DNA of 17,631 nt from the NCBI GenBank assembly GCA_026999335.1, contig JALTPW010000890.1:1-17631 (forward strand). Reading direction: 5' to 3'. This DNA comes from Chromatiales bacterium. GTDB taxonomy: Bacteria > Pseudomonadota > Gammaproteobacteria > SZUA-152. A program made the position numbers and the translations under genes. The notes beneath the pieces were generated by a model that did no database searches, was not told the DNA's origin, and was given only the letters and a program-made list of their open reading frames with translations. Shown here in pieces: positions 6,808 to 14,466 of the stretch; the first letter of the stretch is position 1, and the number at the start of each line of letters is the position of its first letter.

Positions 6808-7464
6808 ATGTTCACCGGGATCATTCAGGCAGTGGGCGAGATCCGTAGCCTCGAACAGTGCGCAGGCGATGCGCGGCTGACCATTGCCGTCGGCCAGCTG
6901 GATATGGGTGATGTGGCATTGGGTGATTCCATTGCTGTCAACGGCGTGTGTCTGACGGTGGTGAGTCTCGACACGCAGAGTTTTGTCGCGGATGTCTCGG
7001 CTGAGACCCTGGCGTGCACGACCTTAAGCGGCCTGTCGCCGGGTGCACGGGTGAATCTGGAAAAGGCGTTGATGCCGACCACACGCCTGGGTGGACATTG
7101 GGTGAGTGGTCACGTCGATGGTGTGGGTGAGGTGCTGCGATGCTGGCCGGACGCACGCTCCAAGCGTTTTCGTCTCCGCGCGCCGGCCGGACTGGCCAAA
7201 TATATCGCCGAAAAAGGTTCCATCTGTGTCGATGGTATCAGTCTCACGGTGAATCGTGTCGAGGTCGCGGAGTTTGAACTGAACATCGTGCCGCATACAT
7301 TGCTGGAGACCACCATGGGTGATTTCAGGGCCGGCCAGCGAGTGAATCTTGAAGTGGATATTATTGCCCGCTATCTGGAGCGCCTGCTGCTGGGTGAGCA
7401 GGCGACGGCTCCCGGTGGTGTGAGCGAAGCACTGTTGGCGGAGCATGGTTTTATCAAATCATGA
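6808..7464 (+). CDS. ribE: Riboflavin synthase, alpha subunit
   Basis: A 218-residue cytoplasmic enzyme that dismutates two 6,7-dimethyl-8-ribityllumazine molecules into riboflavin and the pyrimidinedione returned to lumazine synthase. It is built from two similar beta-barrel halves. The first starts with the invariant MFTGIIQ and contains SIAVNGVCLTV (41-51). The second starts near GHWVSGHVDGVG (96-107) and contains ICVDGISLTVN (139-149) and the closing NLEVDIIARYLERL. Length matches the family (E. coli about 213). The ATG at 6808 follows GGAGG (6793-6797) and the fixed N-terminal motif begins exactly there; an upstream in-frame ATG at 6778 was discarded. It is the first gene of the rib-nusB-thiL-pgpA cluster and lacks the ribD neighbour often seen upstream. 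In E. coli this gene is also called ribC. Confidence 0.96.
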   Translation: MFTGIIQAVGEIRSLEQCAGDARLTIAVGQLDMGDVALGDSIAVNGVCLTVVSLDTQSFVADVSAETLACTTLSGLSPGARVNLEKALMPTTRLGGHWVSGHVDGVGEVLRCWPDARSKRFRLRAPAGLAKYIAEKGSICVDGISLTVNRVEVAEFELNIVPHTLLETTMGDFRAGQRVNLEVDIIARYLERLLLGEQATAPGGVSEALLAEHGFIKS

Positions 7465-7482
7465 ACGAACAGATTATTTGTC

Positions 7483-7547
7483 GGAGCGAGCCATGCCCGC
7501 GATCTTTGTGGCGACCGTGCTCACCCATCGTGTGCATGGCTCGCTCC
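7483..7547 (+). repeat. REP-type inverted pair between ribE and ribB gene
   Basis: GGAGCGAGCCATGC (7483-7496) is exactly the reverse complement of GCATGGCTCGCTCC (7534-7547), with 37 bp between the arms. It is a variant of the REP family at 8719-8829 and 14180-14339 and fills most of the 107-bp gap within the operon. Confidence 0.85.
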
Positions 7548-7571
7548 TACAGAGTTGATAGGAACTGAAGT

Positions 7572-8699
7572 ATGGAATTAAACAGTATCGAAGAAATCGT
7601 CAGCGACATGCGCGAGGGCAAGATGGTCATCCTGATGGATGATGAAGATCGTGAAAACGAGGGCGATTTGATCATGGCCGCAGCCAAGGTACGGACGGAA
7701 GATGTCAACTTTATGGCCCGCAATGGCCGTGGTTTGATCTGCCTGACCCTGACCCAGGAGCGTTGTGAGCAGTTGCGTCTGCCGCTGATGGTCAATGACA
7801 ACAATGCCGCTTATTCCACTAACTTCACCGTTTCGGTGGAGGCGGCGGAGGGCGTGACCACCGGCATTTCCGCCGCTGACCGTGCGGTGACTATTCAGGC
7901 GACTGTGACCCCGGATGCAAAGCCCGAGGATCTGGTGCAGCCGGGCCACGTGTTCCCTATTATGGCCAAGCCGGGCGGGGTGCTGACGCGTGCTGGCCAT
8001 ACTGAGGCGGGTTGCGACCTGGCGCGTCTGGCAGGGCTGGAGCCGGCCTCGGTGATCGTCGAGATTCTCAACGAAGACGGCAGCATGGCACGGCGACCGG
8101 ATCTGGAAAAATTCGCCGCCGAGTTTGATATCAAGATCGGTACCATCGCCGATCTGATCCGCTATCGCCTGGAGAACGAGCGCAGTGTGGAGCGGGTGAC
8201 CGAGTGCGCGATGCATAATGACATCGGCGAATTCCGTCTGGTCACCTACCGTGATCGCATCAGCGGCCAGGTGCACTTTGCCCTGGTGAAAGGGCAGATC
8301 AAGCGTGACACGCCGACCCTGGTGCGCGTGCACATGCCGCACTATCTGGCCGATGTGCTGGGCATGAAACGCTCCGATGCCAGCTGGCCGTTGGAAGATG
8401 CCATGTCCTTCATCGAGGCCAAGGGTGAGGGCGTGATCGTGCTGCTGGGGCAGAGTGAGGGCGAGCAGGAGCTGATCCAGCGTGTCACGCACTATCAGGA
8501 AGAGGACGAAGGCCAGAGCACGGGTAAACGCGAGTCCAATCCGGATCTGCGCACCTACGGCCTCGGCGCCCAAATCCTGCTCGACCTCGGCGTGCGCAAG
8601 ATGCGTGTGCTGTCTGCGCCCAAGCGTATGCACAGCCTGTCCGGCTTTGGCCTGGAAGTGGTGGAGTACATTGGCGGTGACGCAGCGGCGTCTGCGTGA
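7572..8699 (+). CDS. ribB: DHBP synthase with degenerate GTP cyclohydrolase II domain (RibBX type)
   Basis: A 375-residue cytoplasmic enzyme of riboflavin synthesis. The N-terminal half (1 to about 200) is 3,4-dihydroxy-2-butanone 4-phosphate synthase, converting ribulose 5-phosphate to the four-carbon unit of the lumazine ring. Its metal and substrate motifs are DDEDRENEGD (23-32) and GHTEAGCD (142-149), all intact. The C-terminal half (about 205-375) has the outline of GTP cyclohydrolase II. However, where the zinc-binding CDCG and the catalytic RQEGR segment should be, it reads ADVLGMKRSDASWP and LLGQSEGEQE. It therefore should not hydrolyse GTP; a true RibA must be encoded elsewhere. Such hybrid proteins are known in Proteobacteria as RibBX. 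GGAA at 7561-7564 sits 7 nt before the ATG. REP pairs flank the gene on both sides. Confidence 0.94.
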   Translation: MELNSIEEIVSDMREGKMVILMDDEDRENEGDLIMAAAKVRTEDVNFMARNGRGLICLTLTQERCEQLRLPLMVNDNNAAYSTNFTVSVEAAEGVTTGISAADRAVTIQATVTPDAKPEDLVQPGHVFPIMAKPGGVLTRAGHTEAGCDLARLAGLEPASVIVEILNEDGSMARRPDLEKFAAEFDIKIGTIADLIRYRLENERSVERVTECAMHNDIGEFRLVTYRDRISGQVHFALVKGQIKRDTPTLVRVHMPHYLADVLGMKRSDASWPLEDAMSFIEAKGEGVIVLLGQSEGEQELIQRVTHYQEEDEGQSTGKRESNPDLRTYGLGAQILLDLGVRKMRVLSAPKRMHSLSGFGLEVVEYIGGDAAASA

Positions 8700-8718
8700 G
8701 AAGATTGCGCCAGCATTT

Positions 8719-8829
8719 GTAGGAGCGGGCCATGCCCGCGATAAAACGGCCGATTATCACAGAGAAAAACAAATTAATTATGCCTCTGTGGCGAGAAAGT
8801 CATATTTCGCGGGCATGGCCCGCTCCTAC
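8719..8829 (+). repeat. REP-type perfect inverted pair between ribB gene and ribH
   Basis: Two 23-nt arms, 8719-8741 and 8807-8829, are exact reverse complements and contain the core GGAGCGGGCCATGCCCGCGA. Each arm also holds its own small palindrome GCGGGC-cat-GCCCGC. The 65-bp spacer contains a further CACAGAG/CTCTGTG pairing. This occupies most of the 196-bp gap; no gene is seen in it. Confidence 0.9.
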
Positions 8830-8895
8830 GGATGAAACATTGCTGAACCGGGTGCTTTTCCGCCCAACGAACGAACAACCAGACGGAACACGATC

Positions 8896-9366
8896 ATGAG
8901 CATCAAAACCATCGAAGGCGGCCTGACCCTGCACGGCAAACGCTTCGGCCTCATCGCCGCCCGCTTTAACAGTTTTATCGTCGACAGCCTGCTCAACGGT
9001 GCCATCGATACCCTCAAACGTCATGGCGCTACGGACGGCGATCTCACCCTGGTGCGTGTGCCGGGCGCCTTCGAGATGCCCATCGTCGCTGCACGCATGG
9101 CGGCGAGCGGGGATTACGATGTGATCATCGCTCTCGGCGCGGTGATCCGCGGCGGTACCCCGCACTTCGACTACGTGGCCAGTGAGTGCACCAAGGGTCT
9201 GGCGCAGGCCTCCCTGCAACACGACGTGCCAGTGGCCTTCGGCGTGCTGACCGTGGATTCTATCGAACAGGCCATTGAACGTGCCGGCACCAAAGCTGGT
9301 AATAAAGGTGCCGAGGCGGCCATGTCGGCCATCGAAATGGTCAATCTGCTGGAAAACCTCGGCTGA
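8896..9366 (+). CDS. ribH: 6,7-dimethyl-8-ribityllumazine synthase
   Basis: A 156-residue enzyme that condenses the ribityl-pyrimidinedione with the dihydroxybutanone phosphate from the preceding gene product to make lumazine, the substrate of riboflavin synthase. Visible motifs are the substrate-binding FN pair in AARFNSFIV (21-29), VPGAFEMP (55-62), GAVIRGGTPHFDYV (81-94) with the proton-transfer His at H90, FGVLT (115-119), and ERAGTKAGNKG (128-138) with the phosphate-binding Arg R129. Length is normal for the family, which forms pentamers or 60-mer capsids. The Shine-Dalgarno is weak (ACGGAA). The stop codon overlaps the nusB start (TGATG at 9364-9368), so NusB translation is probably coupled to it. 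Confidence 0.97.
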   Translation: MSIKTIEGGLTLHGKRFGLIAARFNSFIVDSLLNGAIDTLKRHGATDGDLTLVRVPGAFEMPIVAARMAASGDYDVIIALGAVIRGGTPHFDYVASECTKGLAQASLQHDVPVAFGVLTVDSIEQAIERAGTKAGNKGAEAAMSAIEMVNLLENLG

Positions 9367-10220
9367 TGGCCAATGCCCGTCAACTGGCCCGACAGTGCGC
9401 GGTGCAGGCGCTTTATTCCTGGCAGCTGACCGATGGCGATCCATTCGATATCGATGCGGCATTCCGTATTGAAAACGACATGGACGGCGTCGATGTCGAT
9501 TATTTTCGCGAACTGCTGCGCGAGATTCCCCGTCTGCGTGAAGAACTGGATGGCCATATCATTCCCCTGCTCACACGCCCACTGGCCGAGGTGGATCCGG
9601 TGGAGCGCGCCATCCTGCGTCTCGGTGCCTATGAACTGAAATGCCGCCTCGATGTGCCCTATCGCGTGGCCATCAATGAGGGCGTGGAGCTGGCCAAGCT
9701 GTTCGGCGCCGAACAGGGGCACCGCTTCGTCAATGGTATTCTCGATGGCATGGCGCGCGAGCTGCGTGGTACGGAACAGGCTGCCGATAGCCGCCCGATC
9801 CCGGCACCGGCTGCGCCTGTGGACGCCAGCGTGGGCAAGGGTAAGTATGGCCAGAAACGCGCGCCCATCATTCGCACGGCGAACAAGAAAAGAGTCATCA
9901 AAAAACGCAGCCTGGAAAAACCCGCCGCAAAGGCGGCAACTGAGGAGACGGCAAAGCCGTCGGTAAAGGCAACTGAGACACGCAGACGCAAGCCTGCCGC
10001 CAATGAGTCCTCTGCAAAACGAGGCCGGGCAAAGAAAGTTGTCGCAAAGAGGGTCGTCAAAAAGAAAGCTGTCACAAAGAAGACCGCTGCAAAACAAGCA
10101 CCGGCAAAAAAGCCCTCCACAAAGGAAAGAACCGCAGTAAAGAAAAGCGGTGCCAGCCTTTATTTAGGCAAGAAAAATACGGGTAAAAAAAATACCGACA
10201 AGAAAAAGCCGGCGTCCTGA
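9366..10220 (+). CDS. nusB: Transcription antitermination factor NusB with long basic C-terminal tail
   Basis: A 284-residue protein. Residues 1 to about 136 are a complete NusB, starting ANARQLARQCAVQALYSWQL, with EVDPVERAILRLGAYEL (75-91) and the closing INEGVELAKLFG...RFVNGILDGMAREL. NusB with NusE/S10 binds boxA RNA and supports antitermination of ribosomal RNA transcription. NusB usually ends here, at about 140-165 residues. This one continues for about 148 residues. After a Pro/Ala linker (143-155), residues 157-284 hold roughly 34 Lys and 11 Arg plus many Ala and Thr, in patterns such as KKVVAKRVVKKKAVTKKTAA. The tail looks disordered and like histone H1 or AlgP tails, suggesting extra nucleic-acid binding. 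The frame is uninterrupted and no internal Shine-Dalgarno suggests a separate gene. The start overlaps the ribH stop. Confidence 0.95.
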   Translation: MANARQLARQCAVQALYSWQLTDGDPFDIDAAFRIENDMDGVDVDYFRELLREIPRLREELDGHIIPLLTRPLAEVDPVERAILRLGAYELKCRLDVPYRVAINEGVELAKLFGAEQGHRFVNGILDGMARELRGTEQAADSRPIPAPAAPVDASVGKGKYGQKRAPIIRTANKKRVIKKRSLEKPAAKAATEETAKPSVKATETRRRKPAANESSAKRGRAKKVVAKRVVKKKAVTKKTAAKQAPAKKPSTKERTAVKKSGASLYLGKKNTGKKNTDKKKPAS

Positions 10221-10247
10221 GCCAGATGGCTCGATCTCAAAAAAACT

Positions 10248-11210
10248 GTGAATGAGTTTGACCTTATCCGCCGCTACTTCGCCGACCACGGCGTGCGGCG
10301 TGATGATGTGCCGCTGGGTATCGGCGACGATGCCGCCTTGCTGACACCACCGCCGGGCCAGTCGTTGGCGGTGACCGTCGACACCCTGCACAGCGGTGTC
10401 CACTTCGCCCCCGACATTCCGCCCGCCGATCTTGGCTACAAGGCCCTTGCCGTCAATCTCAGCGACCTCGCCGCGATGGGTGCCGAACCGGCCTGGGCGA
10501 CCCTGGCACTGAGCCTGCCGCAGGCCGATGAAGCCTGGCTGGCGGCCTTTGCCGAGGGTTTTTTTGTCCTTGCCGAGTGTTACAAGGTGCAACTGGTGGG
10601 AGGGGATACCACCTGCGGCCCGCTCAGTGTCACCTTGCAGTTGCAGGGTTTCGTGCCGCGGCAAAAGGCCCTGACCCGCAGTGGGGCACGGCCCGGTGAC
10701 CATATTTTTGTCACCGGCAGTCTGGGCGACGCCGGGGCCGGGCTGGCCATTGCGCAGGGGCGCTGGGAATTCGCCGGCCCGCCGGCGGATTTCCTGTTGT
10801 CGCGTCTGCACCGGCCCACGCCGCGCGTCGGGGCCGGGCTGGCCCTGCGCGGTCTGGCCACCGCCGCCATCGATATCTCCGATGGTTTGGCCCAGGATCT
10901 TGGCCATATTCTCACCGCCAGCGGGGTGGGCGCGGTGCTGAATATCGACCGCCTTCCGCTCTCCGATGCACTACTGGCCAGCGGTATCGACCGGTCCTGG
11001 CGTCTGGCGGTCAGCGCTGGCGACGACTACGAGCTGTGTTTTACCGTGCCGGCCGATGCCGACCTCAGCGTGAGCGATGGCCTGGGTTGCCCGGTCACCC
11101 GCATCGGCCGTATCACCGCTGAGCCCGGCCAGCGCTGGCAGGATGCCGCAGGCGTACCCTGCGAGCCACCAGCGCGCGGCTGGGATCATTTTGCAGAGGG
11201 CGGGGTATGA
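10248..11210 (+). CDS. thiL: Thiamine-monophosphate kinase
   Basis: A 320-residue cytoplasmic kinase that phosphorylates thiamine monophosphate to thiamine diphosphate, the active cofactor, using ATP. It belongs to the PurM/AIR synthase-like fold. Recognisable segments are PLGIGDDAALL (22-32) with the metal-binding Asp pair, the VTVDTLHSGVHF loop, DLGYKALAVNLSDLAAMGAEP, the VGGDTTCGPLS segment, FVTGSLGDAGAGLAI, IDISDGLAQDLGHI and SAGDDYELCFTVP. These follow the E. coli protein in order throughout, and the length is normal. The start is GTG at 10248, 27 bp after the nusB stop, without a clear Shine-Dalgarno; an ATG at 10252 is out of frame. The stop overlaps the pgpA start (ATGA at 11207-11210). 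Confidence 0.96.
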   Translation: MNEFDLIRRYFADHGVRRDDVPLGIGDDAALLTPPPGQSLAVTVDTLHSGVHFAPDIPPADLGYKALAVNLSDLAAMGAEPAWATLALSLPQADEAWLAAFAEGFFVLAECYKVQLVGGDTTCGPLSVTLQLQGFVPRQKALTRSGARPGDHIFVTGSLGDAGAGLAIAQGRWEFAGPPADFLLSRLHRPTPRVGAGLALRGLATAAIDISDGLAQDLGHILTASGVGAVLNIDRLPLSDALLASGIDRSWRLAVSAGDDYELCFTVPADADLSVSDGLGCPVTRIGRITAEPGQRWQDAAGVPCEPPARGWDHFAEGGV

Positions 11211-11692
11211 AGCGTCGTAACACCGCACCGCCCAGCGTGTGGCGCAACCCGGTGCATTTTTTCGCCTTCGGCCTGGGCGCCGGCGCCGCGCCGGTGGCTC
11301 CCGGCACCTTCGGCACCCTTGCCGCCGTTCCGCTCTATCTGTTGCTCGCGCCGTTGCCCCTGTGGGGCTATCTGCTGGCCGTGTTGTTCGTGTCGTTGCT
11401 GGGCATCTGGCTGTGCGACCGTACCAGCCGTGATCTCGGTGTGCATGATCATCCCGGCATTGTCTGGGATGAATTCGCCGGCTACCTCGTCACCATGATT
11501 GCTGCGCCGCCGGGCTGGTTGTGGATCGCCGTCGGTTTTGTTCTGTTCCGTATTTTCGACATCCTCAAGCCCTGGCCCATCCGCTGGATCGACCGGCAGG
11601 TGCACGGTGGTTTCGGCATCATGCTCGATGATCTGCTGGCGGGGGTATTTGCGGCCTTGGTTTTACAGGCCGTGAGCCGGGGGTTCGGTTGA
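11207..11692 (+). CDS. pgpA: Phosphatidylglycerophosphatase A
   Basis: A 161-residue inner-membrane enzyme that dephosphorylates phosphatidylglycerophosphate to phosphatidylglycerol in phospholipid synthesis. Motifs are GAAPVAPGTFGTLAAVPLY near the N-terminus, HDHPGIVWDEFAGYLVT in the middle with the conserved His/Asp/Glu, and FRIFDILKPWPIRWIDR followed by GIMLDDLLAGVFA near the C-terminus. About three to four hydrophobic segments are present. The gene starts inside the thiL stop codon, so the two are probably translationally coupled, and it is the last gene of the cluster. It converges on the minus-strand LpxR-like gene with only 16 bp between the stops and no obvious terminator hairpin. Confidence 0.95.
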   Translation: MKRRNTAPPSVWRNPVHFFAFGLGAGAAPVAPGTFGTLAAVPLYLLLAPLPLWGYLLAVLFVSLLGIWLCDRTSRDLGVHDHPGIVWDEFAGYLVTMIAAPPGWLWIAVGFVLFRIFDILKPWPIRWIDRQVHGGFGIMLDDLLAGVFAALVLQAVSRGFG

Positions 11693-11708
11693 TCGTGTGA
11701 AGCGACAA

Positions 11709-12791
11709 TCACCAGCTTCCTGTAATGCTCAGGTTGCCCCAGGTCATGGCGTGACTGCCCTTGCCATGCCTGACCTCCGCCGTCTCGCCGTGCCAGCTGT
11801 AGCCCAGGCGAATGCCTCCACCAAGCACATATTCCAGTCCGATCCAGACGTTGGCGATAACGGGATATAGTGCCGGGCGTGAATAGCGCACAGGGCTGTC
11901 TCGGAACTGGCCTTGCAGCAGGGCGTTGTAGGCGCGGGCACGCACAAACAAGCCTCCCCACAGATAGAATTGATGGCGCGATGCACCGCGTGTGGCGTGG
12001 ATACTGCCGCGTTCGGCGTAATCCTCCAGCAGTGGGTTATCGCTCCACCAAGGACTGCTGATGCGCCCCAGGCGGCCGCTGATGCCCCAGCCCAGATCGG
12101 TCAGGTAGCCGAGGCTGCCTTTGAGTGTCGAACTGAGATCGTAATCGAGGCCGGCAGCGCCTTGGCGTGCCCAATGACGTGTCTGCCGGCTGAGGCTGTA
12201 ACGCAGGGTGGGTTCGCCGCCTGCGGAGATCTGATATTTCCAGCCCTGGGCCAGATCGACGCCCAGTGGGCGATGGATGGCATTCTGTACATTGGCACTC
12301 AGGGCCAGACCGAGGGCGCCCAGAGTGAAGGTTCGGGTGATGGCTTGCCGGTTATTGGCCAACAGGGTTTGCCGGCTGCTGGAGAGAAAGAGCAGGCTGG
12401 CATAGGGGCGGTCATCGTATTGCACTTTACGGCTCTGGGTGTCCTCTGGTGTAAAGACACTCATGCCGGCTTCGGTGGCGTAGAGGGTGCGTTGTGGTGT
12501 CTCGATGCTTGCTGTTTGCTCGATGAAACCGAGCACGGTATCGAGACTGATCCAGGGTGGGCTGGACAGACCTGAGGCGGGAGAGGCGCTGGTGTAACTG
12601 AACGAGATGCCGCCGGTGAAATCCTGGTCGCGGTTGTTGGGGGCGATGAGATCATTGTCCATCGACAGCCGCCAGCCGGCGGGTATGGCGGTGTCGGCCT
12701 GGGGGGTTCCCATCATGATTCCACAGGTTAATAGCAGTAGTGGAAGGATTTGCTGCCGGGAATTTGGTTTGTTGTCAGTGATGGTGCTCAT
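11709..12791 (-). CDS. LpxR/DUF2219-family outer-membrane protein
   Basis: A 360-residue predicted outer-membrane beta-barrel. The N-terminus has a signal peptide (hydrophobic ILPLLLLTCGIMM, cleavage probably near residues 32-35). The mature part begins RLSMDNDLIAPNNRDQDFTGG, matching the family's N-terminal active-site region (N46, D47), and continues with DDRPYASLLFL (126-136) and AIHRPLGVDLAQGWKYQI (171-188), whose H173 is at the catalytic His of LpxR. Alternating barrel-like strands follow, ending in a terminal Trp, as expected for BAM-inserted proteins. Salmonella LpxR removes the 3'-acyloxyacyl group of lipid A; the residues are compatible, but DUF2219 proteins are diverse and the substrate is unproven. 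An in-frame start at 12896 would put 35 residues before the signal peptide, so the ATG at 12791 was chosen despite a weak Shine-Dalgarno. Divergent from the peroxidase gene. Confidence 0.85.
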   Translation of the reverse strand: MSTITDNKPNSRQQILPLLLLTCGIMMGTPQADTAIPAGWRLSMDNDLIAPNNRDQDFTGGISFSYTSASPASGLSSPPWISLDTVLGFIEQTASIETPQRTLYATEAGMSVFTPEDTQSRKVQYDDRPYASLLFLSSSRQTLLANNRQAITRTFTLGALGLALSANVQNAIHRPLGVDLAQGWKYQISAGGEPTLRYSLSRQTRHWARQGAAGLDYDLSSTLKGSLGYLTDLGWGISGRLGRISSPWWSDNPLLEDYAERGSIHATRGASRHQFYLWGGLFVRARAYNALLQGQFRDSPVRYSRPALYPVIANVWIGLEYVLGGGIRLGYSWHGETAEVRHGKGSHAMTWGNLSITGSW

Positions 12792-12958
12792 ATGTCCACA
12801 CGATACCCCATGTCCTGCTGCGCTGACATGATGGATAACAGTTTGAGCCCAATGGTAAAAAACTGTGGGTTGATTCACATTCTGTTGTGTTACCAACCAC
12901 TAGAATCCATAGAGATTTAATGGATTAATCCTTATCAATTGACTTGGGTGGTTGAACC

Positions 12959-14152
12959 ATGAAAAAGCAGAAGGTGTTTGCCGGTGTGTGTGTCGTTCTG
13001 TTGCTGGCGGGCTGTGGTGGAGGGGGGGCGGATGATCCGGCTGATCCGGGAGAGTCGGGTATGACGAAGGTCGCGCTGGGCGAAATGTTATACAAAGACA
13101 CCAATCTGTCGAGCCCGGCGGGCCAGTCTTGCGAAACCTGCCACAGTCTGTTGCCGGGTGACGGTTTTGCCGATCCGGACAGTACCCAGACCAGCCCCGT
13201 CTCTGAAGGTGCGGTCTCGGGCGAATTTGGTGACCGCAATGCCCCCACCGCAGCCTATGCCATGTTTTCACCCGACTTTCATTACGACACCACCGACTCC
13301 GCCAATCCGCGTTACATCGGCGGCCAGTTCCTCGATGGCCGCGAGGCCGATTTGGAGGGGCAGGCCAAGGGGCCGTTCGTGAACCCGCAGGAGATGGCCA
13401 ACACCAAGCAGGGCGTGGTCGATGCGGTCAGGGCGGCCAGCTATGCGACGGGTTTCAAGGCCGTCTATGGGGCGAGCAGCCTGGATGACGTGGACACGGC
13501 CTATGATTTGATTGCCGATGCCATTGCCGCTTTCGAGCGCACGGCGATGTTCGCCTCGTTTACGTCCAAATTTGATGCTTGCCCCGACGACCAGTCCTGC
13601 CTTTCTCCATCTGAAAAGCGTGGTTTCGATCTGTTCCAGATTGACGGCAAGGGAAAATGTGCCGAATGCCACAAGCTGGAGAAGATCGGTGGTTCGTCGG
13701 GCGTACTGTTCACTGATTTCAGTTACTGGAACATTGGTGTGCCGCAGAACTCAAACAATCCGGCGGGTACGGCGGCCACAGGGTTTGTCGATATCGGTCT
13801 GGCAGCCAATCCGAATCTTGTCGCTTCAGCCCCTGCTTCCGGCGAGCGTGGCAAATTCAAGGTGCCCACCCTGCGTAACGTGGAGTTGACCGCACCGTAC
13901 ATGCACAATGGTGTTTTTGAGACACTGACGGAGGTCATGAATTTCTACAATGTCCGGGAAAATCCCTGTTTTGATCCAGCGATCACAGATACGGGGCGAA
14001 ACGGTTTCATCGCCTGCTGGCCCAGTACACTGCCCCCTGAAGTTGAAGACAATCTGGATGTCACCTTTAGCGGCGATCTGTTGCTGGATGCGCAGGATGT
14101 GGACGACCTCGTCGCCTTCATGAAAACCCTCACCGATGGTTATACGCCCTGA
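12959..14152 (+). CDS. Di-haem cytochrome c peroxidase / MauG-family lipoprotein
   Basis: A 397-residue exported protein. A lipoprotein signal (VVLLLAGC, lipid-modified C19) and a Gly/Asp/Pro linker suggest anchoring to a membrane facing the periplasm. Two c-type haem sites are seen: CETCH (58-62) and CAECH (234-238). The surrounding family motifs are GDRNAPTAAYAMFSP after the first haem, FLDGREADLEGQAKGPFVNP, and KVPTLRNVELTAPYMHNGVF, whose Met is a likely axial ligand. Bacterial CCP proteins reduce hydrogen peroxide with electrons from small cytochromes, while MauG-like relatives oxidise other substrates; sequence alone does not decide. Length is slightly above simple CCPs. GGGTGG lies about 7-12 nt before the ATG. 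The 167-bp divergent gap from the LpxR-like gene must hold both promoters; I see no hexamer pair with acceptable spacing. Confidence 0.92.
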   Translation: MKKQKVFAGVCVVLLLAGCGGGGADDPADPGESGMTKVALGEMLYKDTNLSSPAGQSCETCHSLLPGDGFADPDSTQTSPVSEGAVSGEFGDRNAPTAAYAMFSPDFHYDTTDSANPRYIGGQFLDGREADLEGQAKGPFVNPQEMANTKQGVVDAVRAASYATGFKAVYGASSLDDVDTAYDLIADAIAAFERTAMFASFTSKFDACPDDQSCLSPSEKRGFDLFQIDGKGKCAECHKLEKIGGSSGVLFTDFSYWNIGVPQNSNNPAGTAATGFVDIGLAANPNLVASAPASGERGKFKVPTLRNVELTAPYMHNGVFETLTEVMNFYNVRENPCFDPAITDTGRNGFIACWPSTLPPEVEDNLDVTFSGDLLLDAQDVDDLVAFMKTLTDGYTP

Positions 14153-14179
14153 TCCCGGCAGGCACGGACTGATCCCCGG

Positions 14180-14339
14180 GTAGGAGCGGGCCATGCCCGC
14201 GATTGTCGATGCACAATAAGGATTCGTGGCATTGTAGGAGTGGCTTCAGCCGCGATCCTTGTCGAGTACGGCTGTCGCGGCTGAAGCCGCTCCTTGCAAT
14301 TTCTTATGGCCGACAATCGCGGGCATGGCCCGCTCCTAC
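14180..14339 (+). repeat. Nested REP palindrome
   Basis: The outer arms 14180-14208 and 14311-14339 are perfect 29-nt reverse complements containing the GGAGCGGGCCATGCCCGCGA core. Inside them are inner arms 14237-14255 and 14275-14293, with the related core GGAGTGGCTTCAGCCGCGA and one mismatch. The result is a structure within a structure, built from two REP subfamilies. It fills the gap 14153-14466 between the peroxidase and the receiver-protein gene, where no gene is seen. Confidence 0.92.
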
Positions 14340-14453
14340 AGATCCGCCCGGAACAGAGATTATCTGCATCCTCTGCGCCGGCTTCGCTACTGATACCATC
14401 TAAAGATCATCATATATCCGGCCGTTATTTACTCTGAGCGATATGGCTCGCCC

Positions 14454-14457
14454 GGAG
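14454..14457 (+). promoter_or_regulatory. Shine-Dalgarno favouring the ATG at 14467
   Basis: GGAG at 14454-14457 is 9 nt before the ATG at 14467. The alternative ATG at 14443 has only GAG 4 nt ahead of it and would add eight residues. Confidence 0.5.
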
Positions 14458-14466
14458 TTTGAGGGA

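Noticed and set aside
7578..8633. Minus-strand open frame of 351 codons opposite the ribB gene
   Set aside because: Antisense shadow of a strongly conserved enzyme; composition is His/Arg/Gln-rich without any recognisable motif.
9171..10097. Minus-strand open frame opposite ribH and nusB
   Set aside because: It covers the reverse of NusB's Lys-rich tail, giving a Phe/Leu-rich false membrane protein; no start signal or family resemblance.
10219..10232. GAGCC-AGAT-GGCTC hairpin at the nusB stop as a terminator
   Set aside because: The stem is only 5 bp, overlaps the stop codon and is followed by A's, not T's, on the coding strand; thiL begins 16 bp later.
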